Positions 52,387 to 60,579 of a stretch of DNA of 64,000 nt are shown here, in pieces. Both the position numbers and the translations under genes were made by a program. Position 1 is the stretch's first letter. The number at the start of each line of letters is the position of its first letter. Origin of the DNA: Candidatus Binataceae bacterium (GTDB lineage: Bacteria > Desulfobacterota > Binatia > Binatales > Binataceae); contig DASRHP010000012.1 of the NCBI GenBank assembly GCA_035650475.1, positions 298,059 to 362,058 of the forward strand, given 5' to 3'. The notes under the pieces were generated by a model. It saw nothing but the letters and a program-made list of their open reading frames with translations. It searched no databases and had not been told where the DNA came from.

Positions 52387-52665
52387 ATGGCAGAGAAGGA
52401 ACATCGCGAACATCGCGGAATCTACGAGGGCGTCTCGCGTCTGGCCGAGGCCTGCCTCAGCCCCGAGGGCGCCAAGAAGGCCGCTGCCTGGTACATCGAT
52501 ACCAGCGAGAAGCTCGCGACTCAGGCCCTGGATTTCCAGGCCAAGGCGACTGAGTGGGCCAAAGAAACCCCGCTCTACCCGCTCATCGAGGCCCAGCAGA
52601 GCATCGGCCGCAAGCTGATCGAACAGAGCGCCAGCACCGCGCGCACGCTCTGGCGGCTGGAGTAG
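52387..52665 (+). CDS. Small phasin-like granule-associated protein
   Basis: 92 residues, no Cys and a helical, amphipathic pattern. The segment AAAWYIDTSEKLATQALDFQAKATEWAKETPLYPLIEAQQSIGRKLIEQS resembles phasins, including the W-A-K-x-T-P-x-x-P-L-x-E-A-Q signature seen in polyhydroxyalkanoate granule proteins. It would coat the polymer surface. GCGGAGGAAA precedes the ATG. Its location directly behind phaEC supports the call, while its short length and lack of a recognised full domain limit certainty. Confidence 0.68.
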   Translation: MAEKEHREHRGIYEGVSRLAEACLSPEGAKKAAAWYIDTSEKLATQALDFQAKATEWAKETPLYPLIEAQQSIGRKLIEQSASTARTLWRLE

Positions 52666-52807
52666 CGCGTTTTCGCGCCGGCGGCGCGCTTCGCCGCCCA
52701 GCGCATCCGCGTCCGGTTCTGTGGCGGCTCGCGCCTGAGCGCGCGGGCCGCCCTTTTCTTTGAGCGGGCATCGATCAACAGTTAATTGTGCGGGAGGTTT
52801 AATCGTC

Positions 52808-53281
52808 ATGCACAAGACCAGGAACGATCTTCCGGAGAAAACCCGCCACGAGGTGGCCGCGCTGCTCAACGCCCGGCTCGCTGACAGCGTTGACCTGATG
52901 CATCAGGCCAAGCAGGCGCACTGGAACGTCAAGGGCCCCAGCTTCATTGCCCTGCACAAGCTCTTCGACGAGATCGTCGATGAGGCCGAGGAGTGGATGG
53001 ACCTGATGGCCGAGCGGGTGGTGCAGCTCGGCGGCGTCGCCGAGGGCAGCGTGCGTATCGCGGCCAAGCGCTCGACCCTCAAGGAATACCCGCTCGACAT
53101 CAGCGCCGAGCGCGAGCACGTCGAGGCGATGGCCGCGGCGCTGGCGGCGTACGGCAAGAGCGTGCGCCAGGCTATCGACCAGGCCGACGAGCTGCACGAC
53201 AAGGACACCGCCGACCTCTTCACAGAGGTTTCGCGCGGCGTGGACAAGTATCTCTGGTTCGTCGAGGCGCATCTCGGCTGA
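52808..53281 (+). CDS. dps: Dps/ferritin-like DNA-protecting ferroxidase
   Basis: 157 residues from the ATG at 52808, preceded by GGGAGGT. The ferroxidase ligands of E. coli Dps are all present at constant offset: His38, His50, Asp54, Asp65 and Glu69. The AHWNVKGPSFIALHKLFDEI motif is diagnostic. It forms a dodecamer that stores iron and consumes hydrogen peroxide, protecting DNA. It lacks the long Lys-rich N-terminal tail of E. coli Dps. It follows the phasin-like gene by 142 bp and is followed by a very strong hairpin, so it may share stress or stationary-phase control with the storage genes. Confidence 0.93.
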   Translation: MHKTRNDLPEKTRHEVAALLNARLADSVDLMHQAKQAHWNVKGPSFIALHKLFDEIVDEAEEWMDLMAERVVQLGGVAEGSVRIAAKRSTLKEYPLDISAEREHVEAMAAALAAYGKSVRQAIDQADELHDKDTADLFTEVSRGVDKYLWFVEAHLG

Positions 53282-53342
53282 CGATGTCGGTGGTGCGGCA
53301 GGCGTCCGCGCCGCCTTCAGGTGCAAAAGGTTTTTTGGCTGG

Positions 53343-53381
53343 CCGCCGGCGCCGCCGCGCTTTGCGCGGCGGCGCCGGCGG
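53343..53381. terminator. Very strong 18-bp hairpin after dps
   Basis: An all-G/C perfect stem of 18 bp (53343-53360 with 53364-53381) closes on a TTT loop. No T-run follows on the plus strand, so it is not canonical, but it lies 61 bp after the dps stop and before the next gene and probably ends or protects the dps transcript. Confidence 0.55.
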
Positions 53382-53492
53382 GATAATATCGGCTGCGCGC
53401 GATTGAGCCGCGCCCGCTCGTTCACGGCCCGCATGCTCGCGCGTGAGCGGCAGCGGCGCCGCGCCGCGCAAATTCCTTCGACGGAGAATCCG

Positions 53493-54317
53493 GTGGCTAC
53501 ACGCGCATTCGCTCAGAGCAAGGACGGGGTCAAGCTGCGCTACGAGGTTCGCGGCCAGGGCGAGCCGCTCGCGCTGGTCTTCGGTTACAGCGGCTCGGGC
53601 CGCGGATGGGGCGAGCCATTTCTCAGGCTGCTCGAGGCGCGCTTCAAGCTGCTGGTGATCGACAACCGCGGCACCGGCGAGAGCGACAAGCCCGAGCGCC
53701 CGTTCACCATTGCCGACATGGCCGACGACGTCGGCGCGGTGCTCGACCACGCGGCGGTCGAGCGCACGCACCTGATGGGGATCTCGATGGGTGGGATGAT
53801 CGCGCAGGAGTTCGCACTGCGCCATCCGCAGCGCCTGCGCGGTCTGGTTCTCGGATGCACGTTGTGCGGCTTCGCCCACGGGGTGGCGGGGGATCCGGAA
53901 ACGCTGGCCGCGCTCCAGGTCAAGCCCGAGCAGCCGCTCGAGCAGCAGATCGAAAAGCTGCTCGCCGCCTGCTGCGCCAAATCCTTTCTGGCCTCGGCGC
54001 GCGGCCAGGAGGTGCTCAGGGCGCGGCTTGCCGAAATCATGAACTACCCGATGACGCCGCTGCATACGTTCGCGTTGCAATGGCAGGCGATCGGCGGCTT
54101 CGACACTTACGAGCGCCTGGGTCAGATCAAGGCGCCCACGCTGGTGGTTACCGGCACCGCCGATCTTCTGGTGCCGGATCGCAATTCGGAGATCATTGCC
54201 GAGCGGATCCCGGGCGCGCGCCTGCACAAGATTGCCGGCGCCGGTCATGTCTTCTTCTGGGAGCAGCCGGAGCAGAGCGCCGAGGCGGCGGTCAAGTTTC
54301 TCTCGGCGGCACATTAG
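53493..54317 (+). CDS. Alpha/beta hydrolase
   Basis: 274 residues from GTG 53493, preceded by ACGGAGAA; the frame is open 90 bp further but lacks a site. The elbow is GISMGG (Ser98), the Asp lies in TGTADLLVPD and the His in GAGHVFFWEQPEQ, a pattern shared with 3-oxoadipate enol-lactonase-like and homoserine acetyltransferase-like hydrolases. A run of Cys residues (GCTLCGF, ACCAK) is unusual in the cap. A crotonase follows after 16 bp, so the two form an operon for a CoA-thioester or lactone step. Confidence 0.85.
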   Translation: MATRAFAQSKDGVKLRYEVRGQGEPLALVFGYSGSGRGWGEPFLRLLEARFKLLVIDNRGTGESDKPERPFTIADMADDVGAVLDHAAVERTHLMGISMGGMIAQEFALRHPQRLRGLVLGCTLCGFAHGVAGDPETLAALQVKPEQPLEQQIEKLLAACCAKSFLASARGQEVLRARLAEIMNYPMTPLHTFALQWQAIGGFDTYERLGQIKAPTLVVTGTADLLVPDRNSEIIAERIPGARLHKIAGAGHVFFWEQPEQSAEAAVKFLSAAH

Positions 54318-54333
54318 ACCGGAGGGCCGCGCG

Positions 54334-55152
54334 ATGGCCGAATACGAGACGCTGATCTACGAAAAGGTCGAGGAGCGGATCTTTCGGCTTACGCTCAATC
54401 GTCCCGAGAAGCTCAACGCGCTGTCGCAGAAGCTGCTGCGCGAGTTCGAGGCCGCGATGGACGCTTTCGAGGCCGAGGCCGCGGCGAGCGTGCTGATCAT
54501 CCGCGGCGCCGGCCGCGCCTTCTGCGCCGGCTACGATCTCGCTGCCACCCAGCATCCGGGCTCGACCTTCACGGTCTCCAGCGATCGCATCTCGTTGCAT
54601 CGCACGATCGAGCGATGGCAGAGGCTGTGGACGTTGGGCAAACCGACCATCGCGCAGGTCCACGGCTATTGCCTGGCCGGCGGCACCGAACTCATCGGCC
54701 ATTGCGACATCGTCTTCGCCAGCGAGGACGCCCAGTTCGGCCATCCGGCCGGCCGCTCGCTCGGCATCCTGCCGACCCTTTCGATGTGGCCGGTGCTGAT
54801 GGGTCCGCGCAAGACCAAGGAGTATTTCTTTACCGGCGATCTGATGTCGGCGCGCGAAGCGCTGCAATGGCATCTGATCAACCGGGTCTTTGCGCGCGAG
54901 CGCCTGGAGGAGGAGACGCTGGCCTACGCGCGGCGGGTTGCGATGGTGCCGGTCGAGCTGCTCGCGCTGCACAAGGCGGCGGTCAACCGCTACTACGAGG
55001 TGGTGGGGATCCGCGCCGCCGAGCAATCGGCCGCCGACCTCGACTGCATCGCCCATCAGACCGACGCGGTGAAGAACTGGATGAAGGCCAGCCGCGAGCG
55101 CGGCCTGAAGGCCGCCCTGAGCGAGCGCGATCGACCATTCGCACGCAAATAG
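54334..55152 (+). CDS. Enoyl-CoA hydratase/isomerase (crotonase) family protein
   Basis: 272 residues. RIFRLTLNRPEKLNALS is the classical start of the fold; the first oxyanion loop is GAGRAFCAGYDL (near residues 59-70) and the second is HGYCLAGGTELIGHCDI (near 110-126). At the position of the hydratase Glu pair the sequence reads GGTELIGHC and GHPAGRSLGILP, so the usual second Glu is not evident and the reaction may be other than hydration. GGAGGG precedes the ATG. It lies 16 bp behind the hydrolase gene. Confidence 0.87.
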   Translation: MAEYETLIYEKVEERIFRLTLNRPEKLNALSQKLLREFEAAMDAFEAEAAASVLIIRGAGRAFCAGYDLAATQHPGSTFTVSSDRISLHRTIERWQRLWTLGKPTIAQVHGYCLAGGTELIGHCDIVFASEDAQFGHPAGRSLGILPTLSMWPVLMGPRKTKEYFFTGDLMSAREALQWHLINRVFARERLEEETLAYARRVAMVPVELLALHKAAVNRYYEVVGIRAAEQSAADLDCIAHQTDAVKNWMKASRERGLKAALSERDRPFARK

Positions 55153-55930
55153 ACCATCCTGCCGCAGCCGTCCGCCGCGTCACGCTGACCACGGTAGCGC
55201 TCTAATGCGACGGCCAGTCTCGGCCCGGCATAGTTGCGCTCCACTCTGCCGCTGTTGCATCTGATCACGCCTTATGTGGGGCTCCCGCGCACCTCGCTCA
55301 ACGTGAGGAGAGGCTGATAAATGCTGCCTCAATAAAGTTCAGTGCGACATCGGGCATGGAGCTTGCTGTTTAAGGTGCGCAATGAGTCCGCGCTCAAGCC
55401 CAGAGATGGCGACTTCGGGGAGGTGGTTCGTGGACGCACAACGCATAGTCAATGCCTCGGTCTCCGAGCCGGATATAGATATGAACCGGGCTGCGGGTCT
55501 GCGCGCGCGCGGCTCGCGGCTGATGGCCGCGCTGCGATGGTTGCGCCCGTCGCCATACATGATTGATACTCCGCGTCGCTCGGTCGATCGCGAGCTTCAG
55601 GAATACGAATACTCTGATAGCTGGCAGTAGCGCACGCAGCGCCTGCAAGACACGCACTCCGGACGTGCTGTCGCGCCGGCGACGCGTCGTCTGACCCGAA
55701 TACTCATCCATCGTGGAATACCGGCCGCCGACAGGCCCGGTCGGCGTTCACCACCTCGTCGATTTCTGGCGGCTGTATAGAACTCGACCCTCCGCGAAGG
55801 CGGAAGCGCGCGTCCCGCACTTGATAATCCAGGTACGAGCGCGAGACACCGCGCCGCACTCGAGACCTCGCTACGCTGACATATCTTCCGTCCGCATCAG
55901 CTTAGTCTTTCTTCCCGACCGCTGAATGGG
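55153..55930. other. Long non-coding stretch
   Basis: 778 bp between the crotonase and the BNR protein. A frame of 82 codons from ATG 55382 to 55630 exists but has no ribosome binding site and no recognisable domain. No tRNA, strong terminator or repeat is visible. It may hold the remains of a decayed gene plus the promoter of the BNR gene. Confidence 0.45.
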
Positions 55931-57700
55931 ATGGCATCGCTATTGCCGAATCTCGTGATTCGGCACCGTGGCGGCGTTCCCGACCCGCGATGCCACACGG
56001 CTATGCCAATTGCAAGATTGAATCAGAGCGCCGCGCTCTGGCGTCTCATATGGATATTCGCCGTGCCGCTCGGGCTGATCTTGTCTGCGGCTGCGCGCAA
56101 TGGTTACGGCCAAACCGCGGACAGCCGTCAGGGAATCGACGCTGCAATGGCGCAACTTACGCGCACCGTCAGTCATCCTGGCTTCGATCCCGGAATGCTC
56201 TCGTCGGCGGGTCGCAACCTGGTCAACATTGCCCAGCGATGGCACGCACTGCGTGGCAAGTCGCTGACGACGGCGGAGCAACCGGCGAAGTTTCCGGCCA
56301 ACCTGGCCCACTCCAAATACTCCGGTTTCACCCAGAGCGGAACTTCCACCGCATGGTGCGGGCGCAGCGCGGTGATCGCATTCAATGACACCGGCGCCGA
56401 GGTGGCGACGATGTCATCCGGACGCGGCATCAGCGCCGACGGCTACGCGGTGTCAGGCGACCACGGAACTTCTTTCACTTACATGGGATCTCCGGCGACG
56501 CCGAACGATCCCAACACATTCATGGCGGGCGAGCCGGCGGTGGCGTGCACGAGCCGCGATAATTTCTTCCTGGTTTCGACCTGGCTCGATGGCACCAACG
56601 CAATCTCAGGAGTAAGTCTGTCGCGTTCAGTTGACGGCGGCCGCAGTTTTGCGGCGCCGGGTGTGATCGCAGGCGCGCCCCTAACCACCCATCTCACCGA
56701 TCGGCCCTGGATCGCGGTCGATCCAAACGCGCGCAACCGCCTCTACGTGGTTTACACGGACCTGGACTTTACCGGCTCCCTATGCGGAATCCTCGATGAT
56801 ACGCCGATTCCGCGCTACGCGATTGAACTGGTCAGCTCGTCCGACGGCGGGGTGACATGGAGCGCACCGCCGGTCGTGGTGGGCGAGGTATGCGCCGACG
56901 CCGAGCACAGCTTTGCCTTCGTCAACGGCGCCCAGGTCGCGGTGGGGCGGAAAGGCGAGGTTTACGTGGCATGGGAGGCCTTCGGCGTCAACAGCAACCC
57001 GCGCGGCGAGACGTCTGCGGTCCTCAATTCCACCGATCTCGGCCGTGCCATCCATTTTGCCCGCTCGCTCGATCACGGCGCCACTTTTTCAGCCCCGCTG
57101 TCGGCGACTACGGTCAATTGCGCGGGTGACTGTACCAACTGGCAGGGGCTCTTCCGCAGTAATGAGTATCCTAGTCTTGCAATTGGTAAAGGGCCTTATA
57201 ATCAGACGAAAATCTACCTCGCATGGAACGATGGCAACAAGGCAGTGGCTGACTCGTTAAGCCCCTCGGGGTTCTACCATTATACCGACATCATGATCAT
57301 CCGGTCGGCCGATGGCGGCGCCACATGGTCAACACCCAAACGGGTGAACAACAATCCCGAAGCTAACGGGGCGTCGTTAACCGACCAGTTCGAACCTGCG
57401 CTGGCGACCGCCGCCGACGGCCGGGTCGCGGTATGCTTTTACGACCGCAGGAATGACCCGAAGAACTTCCTCATCGATCGCTACTGCGCGGCATCACAGT
57501 TCAACGGCCCCTGGACTAACACCCGCATCACTTCGAAAAGCTTCCCGGTGCTCATCGGACAGGACCTCCTGGTTGCGGCCGACGATATGGGCGATCACGA
57601 CGGACTCGCCTCCGACTTCAACAATAGCTACCCGGGCTTTCTCGGTGGCTTCGCAACCAACGCCTCCGGCAATCCGAGCGTAAGGGTCAATAGATACTGA
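55931..57700 (+). CDS. Secreted BNR/Asp-box repeat (sialidase-like propeller) protein
   Basis: 589 residues; an internal ATG at 56003 gives a more typical signal peptide (hydrophobic WRLIWIFAVPLGLILSAAA) and may be the true start. Asp-box repeats S-x-D-x-G-x-[TS]-[WF] occur at SVDGGRSF, SSDGGVTW, SLDHGATF and SADGGATW, predicting a six-bladed sialidase-type propeller. The sialidase FRIP motif and Arg triad are not evident, so it is probably a non-enzymatic or unknown secreted protein. Several Cys pairs suggest disulfides. It stands upstream of the Tad pilus genes on the same strand, but a 250-bp gap separates them. Confidence 0.72.
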   Translation: MASLLPNLVIRHRGGVPDPRCHTAMPIARLNQSAALWRLIWIFAVPLGLILSAAARNGYGQTADSRQGIDAAMAQLTRTVSHPGFDPGMLSSAGRNLVNIAQRWHALRGKSLTTAEQPAKFPANLAHSKYSGFTQSGTSTAWCGRSAVIAFNDTGAEVATMSSGRGISADGYAVSGDHGTSFTYMGSPATPNDPNTFMAGEPAVACTSRDNFFLVSTWLDGTNAISGVSLSRSVDGGRSFAAPGVIAGAPLTTHLTDRPWIAVDPNARNRLYVVYTDLDFTGSLCGILDDTPIPRYAIELVSSSDGGVTWSAPPVVVGEVCADAEHSFAFVNGAQVAVGRKGEVYVAWEAFGVNSNPRGETSAVLNSTDLGRAIHFARSLDHGATFSAPLSATTVNCAGDCTNWQGLFRSNEYPSLAIGKGPYNQTKIYLAWNDGNKAVADSLSPSGFYHYTDIMIIRSADGGATWSTPKRVNNNPEANGASLTDQFEPALATAADGRVAVCFYDRRNDPKNFLIDRYCAASQFNGPWTNTRITSKSFPVLIGQDLLVAADDMGDHDGLASDFNNSYPGFLGGFATNASGNPSVRVNRY

Positions 57701-57839
57701 GCGCGGACGCGGGGACTGGCGCACCGTCGCCACCGCCAGACGTAGCGGCTGCAAGCTCCTGGCGGTGTCCCAATTTGCATACGGTAGCAACCGCCGGGCG
57801 AACACTCGTCGCCGGCCGAGCGTCTCAGGTCCGGAACAG

Positions 57840-57920
57840 TGTTCAGCACGCCTCAGCTGTTGTCCGCAGAACTGAAAGGATTTCATCTGCAGCCGTCCGT
57901 GGCATCGGAAGTGCTGAACA
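57840..57920. repeat. 10-bp perfect inverted repeat upstream of the Tad locus
   Basis: TGTTCAGCAC (57840-57849) and GTGCTGAACA (57911-57920) are 61 bp apart, ending 30 bp before the TadG-like start. They could form a cruciform or a long-stem leader structure, or be the ends of a tiny 81-bp element. No flanking direct repeat was seen. Confidence 0.4.
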
Positions 57921-57950
57921 TCCGGTGAGCGCGCCATCACGCGCACCGGA

Positions 57951-58871
57951 ATGGAAGCTGCCCACGCATACTCGCCGCGCCCGCGCGGCAGTCAGATCAT
58001 CGTGGTACTGGCATTGGCGCTGCCTGCTCTGCTCGGCGCCCTGGCGCTGGGTACTGATATCGCAGTGCTCTATTACAACTGGCACCTGCTCCAGAGCGCC
58101 GCCGACTCCGCCGCGCTCGCCGGCGCGAGCTACTTGCCGGGATACCCGGCCCTGGCGGTCTCGAATGCTACTGCCTACGCGCAGCGCAACGGCGTGGCCA
58201 GGGACGAGATCGTCTCAATTAGCATCGCATCCGATAACCAGTCATTGACCGTGAGGTTAACGCGTAGCGTTCCGTACCGCTTCGGCGTCCTGCTCGGACT
58301 GTTCGGGGGGCGCGTGACCGCGCGCGCGACCGCGCGCCTAAAAACGGTCGGTGCCGCGCGAGGCGTCACGCCCATCGGCATTGATTATCGAACCCGCTAC
58401 ACCGCAGGCCAGGTGGTTACTCTGCTCGAAGGACGAGTCGGGCCGGGCAACTGGAGCCCGCTCGGACTCGGCGGCAGCGGCGCGGCCAATTTTCTCACGA
58501 ATGTTGAATACGGATATCAGGGATCGGTTGCGGTCAACGACTGGCTCGCGACTGAACCAGGAATCAAGGCGGGGCCCGTAGGGGAAGCCTTCCAATACCT
58601 GATCGACCGCGGGCGCAGCATGGACCCTGGCGGCACCTTCTCCAACCACACGCGCAACGACCCACGCGTGCTGATCGTTCCGATGGTGGACTTCAGCAGC
58701 ATCAATGGGCGTGACGAGGTGCCGGTTAAGGGGTTTGCGGCGCTGTGGCTGGTTGGCGTCAACAGCAAGAACGACATCCAGACTTACTTCATCAGCGAGG
58801 TGGCCCCACACAGCATACCAGACTCAAATGCGATGAACTTCGGTGCCTACAAGGCAGTGCTGGTTGAGTGA
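57951..58871 (+). CDS. TadE/TadG-like Flp pilus assembly protein
   Basis: 306 residues. The N-terminal Tad domain is clear: RGSQIIVVLALALPALLGALALGTDIAVLYYNWHLLQSAADSAALAGAS, one membrane anchor followed by the motif LQxAADxAALAGA that marks TadG-type proteins. A periplasmic beta-rich region follows (residues about 60-306) without a von Willebrand domain, shorter than classical TadG. Such proteins are minor pilins or assembly factors of the Flp pilus. The ATG at 57951 has only a weak site. It is the first gene of the Tad cluster; the pilin genes begin 56 bp downstream. Confidence 0.8.
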   Translation: MEAAHAYSPRPRGSQIIVVLALALPALLGALALGTDIAVLYYNWHLLQSAADSAALAGASYLPGYPALAVSNATAYAQRNGVARDEIVSISIASDNQSLTVRLTRSVPYRFGVLLGLFGGRVTARATARLKTVGAARGVTPIGIDYRTRYTAGQVVTLLEGRVGPGNWSPLGLGGSGAANFLTNVEYGYQGSVAVNDWLATEPGIKAGPVGEAFQYLIDRGRSMDPGGTFSNHTRNDPRVLIVPMVDFSSINGRDEVPVKGFAALWLVGVNSKNDIQTYFISEVAPHSIPDSNAMNFGAYKAVLVE

Positions 58872-58927
58872 TCTACGGAGCATAGCCGGCCAGAGCCGGA
58901 TCAATTGGAATGAGAGGAGAAAAGGCA

Positions 58928-59107
58928 ATGCAAGTGAGTATCAGGATGATCGGGTGGATTACTCGAAGGCGCGACGGTCAGACCATGACCGAGTATGCGC
59001 TCATTCTCGCCGCCGTCGCGATCGTCGCCTACGTCACCTACAAGGTGATGGGCCAGGACATCGGCTCGATGGTGAGCAAGATCAATAGCGCGCTGCTGGC
59101 TGCCTGA
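58928..59107 (+). CDS. flp: Flp/Fap-type IVb pilin (copy 1)
   Basis: 59 residues from the ATG at 58928, placed by AGGAG at 58914-58918. A short basic leader precedes the processing motif G-Q-T-M-T-E-Y, then the hydrophobic helix ALILAAVAIVAYVTYKVMG. Cleavage is expected after the Gly. The mature pilin is about 43 residues and would polymerise into an adhesive Flp pilus. The C-terminal 20 residues (VMGQDIGSMVSKINSALLAA) are identical in copy 2. Confidence 0.9.
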   Translation: MQVSIRMIGWITRRRDGQTMTEYALILAAVAIVAYVTYKVMGQDIGSMVSKINSALLAA

Positions 59108-59148
59108 GTGTGTGCCGGTCGGGCGCCGACGGAGACAGGAGGGCGACA

Positions 59149-59328
59149 ATGAAGAGCAGCGGTGCGTTGCGCAGGTGGATAGTTCGCGGCTCGCTGGGGC
59201 AGACGATGACCGAGTATGCGCTGATTCTGGCCGCCGTCGCGATCGTTGCCTACATCACTTATCAGGTGATGGGTCAGGACATCGGCTCGATGGTGAGCAA
59301 GATCAACAGCGCGTTGCTCGCGGCCTAA
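59149..59328 (+). CDS. flp: Flp/Fap-type IVb pilin (copy 2)
   Basis: 59 residues from the ATG at 59149, preceded by AGGAGGG. From QTMTEY onward it differs from copy 1 only in the helix (AYITYQ versus AYVTYK), while the basic leader is unrelated (KSSGALRRWIVRGSLG). The conserved mature part and divergent leader point to a tandem duplication under selection on the pilin. It lies 41 bp after copy 1. Confidence 0.9.
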   Translation: MKSSGALRRWIVRGSLGQTMTEYALILAAVAIVAYITYQVMGQDIGSMVSKINSALLAA

Positions 59329-59363
59329 GTGGTGCGGCAGCGCAGGAGCGCCGACGTGAAAGC

Positions 59364-60569
59364 ATGGCGCGCGACGGCGAAGGTCGGCAGGCGTTGACCG
59401 TCCTGGTGGCGGGTGACGACGCGTCGCAGCGCAGCAAGGTCCGCGCCACCCTGCTCGCGCTCGAGGAGCCGCTGCTGGCGGTAGTGGAGGAGGGTGTGGA
59501 GGGCGACGTTGAGGCCGACGTCGCGATGGTCATCGTGGGCGAAAACAAGGAGGCGGCGCTTGCCCGCTTGGAGGCGCACGCCCGGCGCCGTCCGCGTCCG
59601 GCCGTGTTCGCTCTGCTGAGCGAGCCGTCCGAGCCGCTGATTCGCCGGACGCTCAACGCGGGCGCCGACGAGGTTTTGCTCTTTGAGCCGCCCCAGCCGC
59701 AGGCCTGGATGCGCGCGCTGCTGAAGGTTGACGAGCGGCGCGCCGCTCAAAGCAAGGGACGGGGCGCGATTGTTTCGTTGGCGAGTGTGACCGGTGGGGT
59801 CGGCCTGACCACGCTGAGCGCCAACTTGGGCCTGGCGCTTCTGCGCACCACGGGCGGGCGGATCGGGATCGTCGATCTCGACCTGCAGCAGGGCGGTTTG
59901 AGCGTGGCGCTCGGGGTTAAGCCCGAACGAACGATCCTGCCGCTGGCCGCCGTCGCCGTCGACAAACTGGATCCGGGCGCCCTGGAGGCGGCGCTCACAC
60001 GCCATCCGACGGGGCTGTACCTGCTGGCCGCGCCCGGCCGGATAGAGGAGAGCGAGCAGGTCTCGGACACCACGGTTGAGGCCGTGCTCGAGCTGATGGA
60101 ACGGCTTTTCGACTACGTGGTGGTTGATTGCGGCCGCCACGTCGACGGCAATACCGCCGTTGCCCTGGAACGTTCGCGCGAGGTGCTTTACGTGCTGCGG
60201 CAATCGGAGGGCGCGGCGCGCGGCGCGCTGCGCTTTATGGATTTGCTCGGCCGCCTGCGTATCCGGCGCGAACCGCGCCTGGTGCTCAACTGCTACGACC
60301 CGCGCAGTCCGCTCACCGAAGCGCGATTGGCGGCGGTGGTGCGCCGTCCGATCTATGCGCGCATCCCGCGCGACGACCGGCTGTTGGAGCAGGCCGCGGT
60401 GCTGGGCAGGACGCCCTGGCAAATTGCGCCGCGCTCGGCGTTGGTACGCGCTTACGAGAAACTGGCGCAGCGCCTGAGCGGCGCGGAGCAACCGAAGGAT
60501 GAGCCCCACACCGCTCATCCCGCGGGTGTCATTGCCCGGCTGCTGAGCGCGCTTGGAGCCCGCGCCTGA
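59364..60569 (+). CDS. TadZ/CpaE-like pilus localisation ATPase
   Basis: 401 residues from the ATG at 59364; the AGGAG at 59344-59348 is somewhat distant. An atypical receiver domain (about residues 8-120) precedes a ParA/MinD-like domain. The deviant Walker A reads [15 protein letters not shown] (about 138-152): both signature lysines of KGGxGKT are replaced, as in other TadZ/CpaE proteins that bind but hydrolyse ATP poorly. [10 protein letters not shown] and [10 protein letters not shown] follow. It places the pilus apparatus in the cell. It is in operon with the pilins and the TadA-like gene (10 bp gap). Confidence 0.85.
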   Translation: MARDGEGRQALTVLVAGDDASQRSKVRATLLALEEPLLAVVEEGVEGDVEADVAMVIVGENKEAALARLEAHARRRPRPAVFALLSEPSEPLIRRTLNAGADEVLLFEPPQPQAWMRALLKVDERRAAQSKGRGAIVSLASVTGGVGLTTLSANLGLALLRTTGGRIGIVDLDLQQGGLSVALGVKPERTILPLAAVAVDKLDPGALEAALTRHPTGLYLLAAPGRIEESEQVSDTTVEAVLELMERLFDYVVVDCGRHVDGNTAVALERSREVLYVLRQSEGAARGALRFMDLLGRLRIRREPRLVLNCYDPRSPLTEARLAAVVRRPIYARIPRDDRLLEQAAVLGRTPWQIAPRSALVRAYEKLAQRLSGAEQPKDEPHTAHPAGVIARLLSALGARA

Positions 60570-60579
60570 GGGCATGTTT

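Noticed and set aside
55382..55630. 82-codon frame in the 55.2-55.9 kb gap as a small gene
   Set aside because: There is no ribosome binding site and no recognisable domain, and overlapping frames of similar length exist on both strands.
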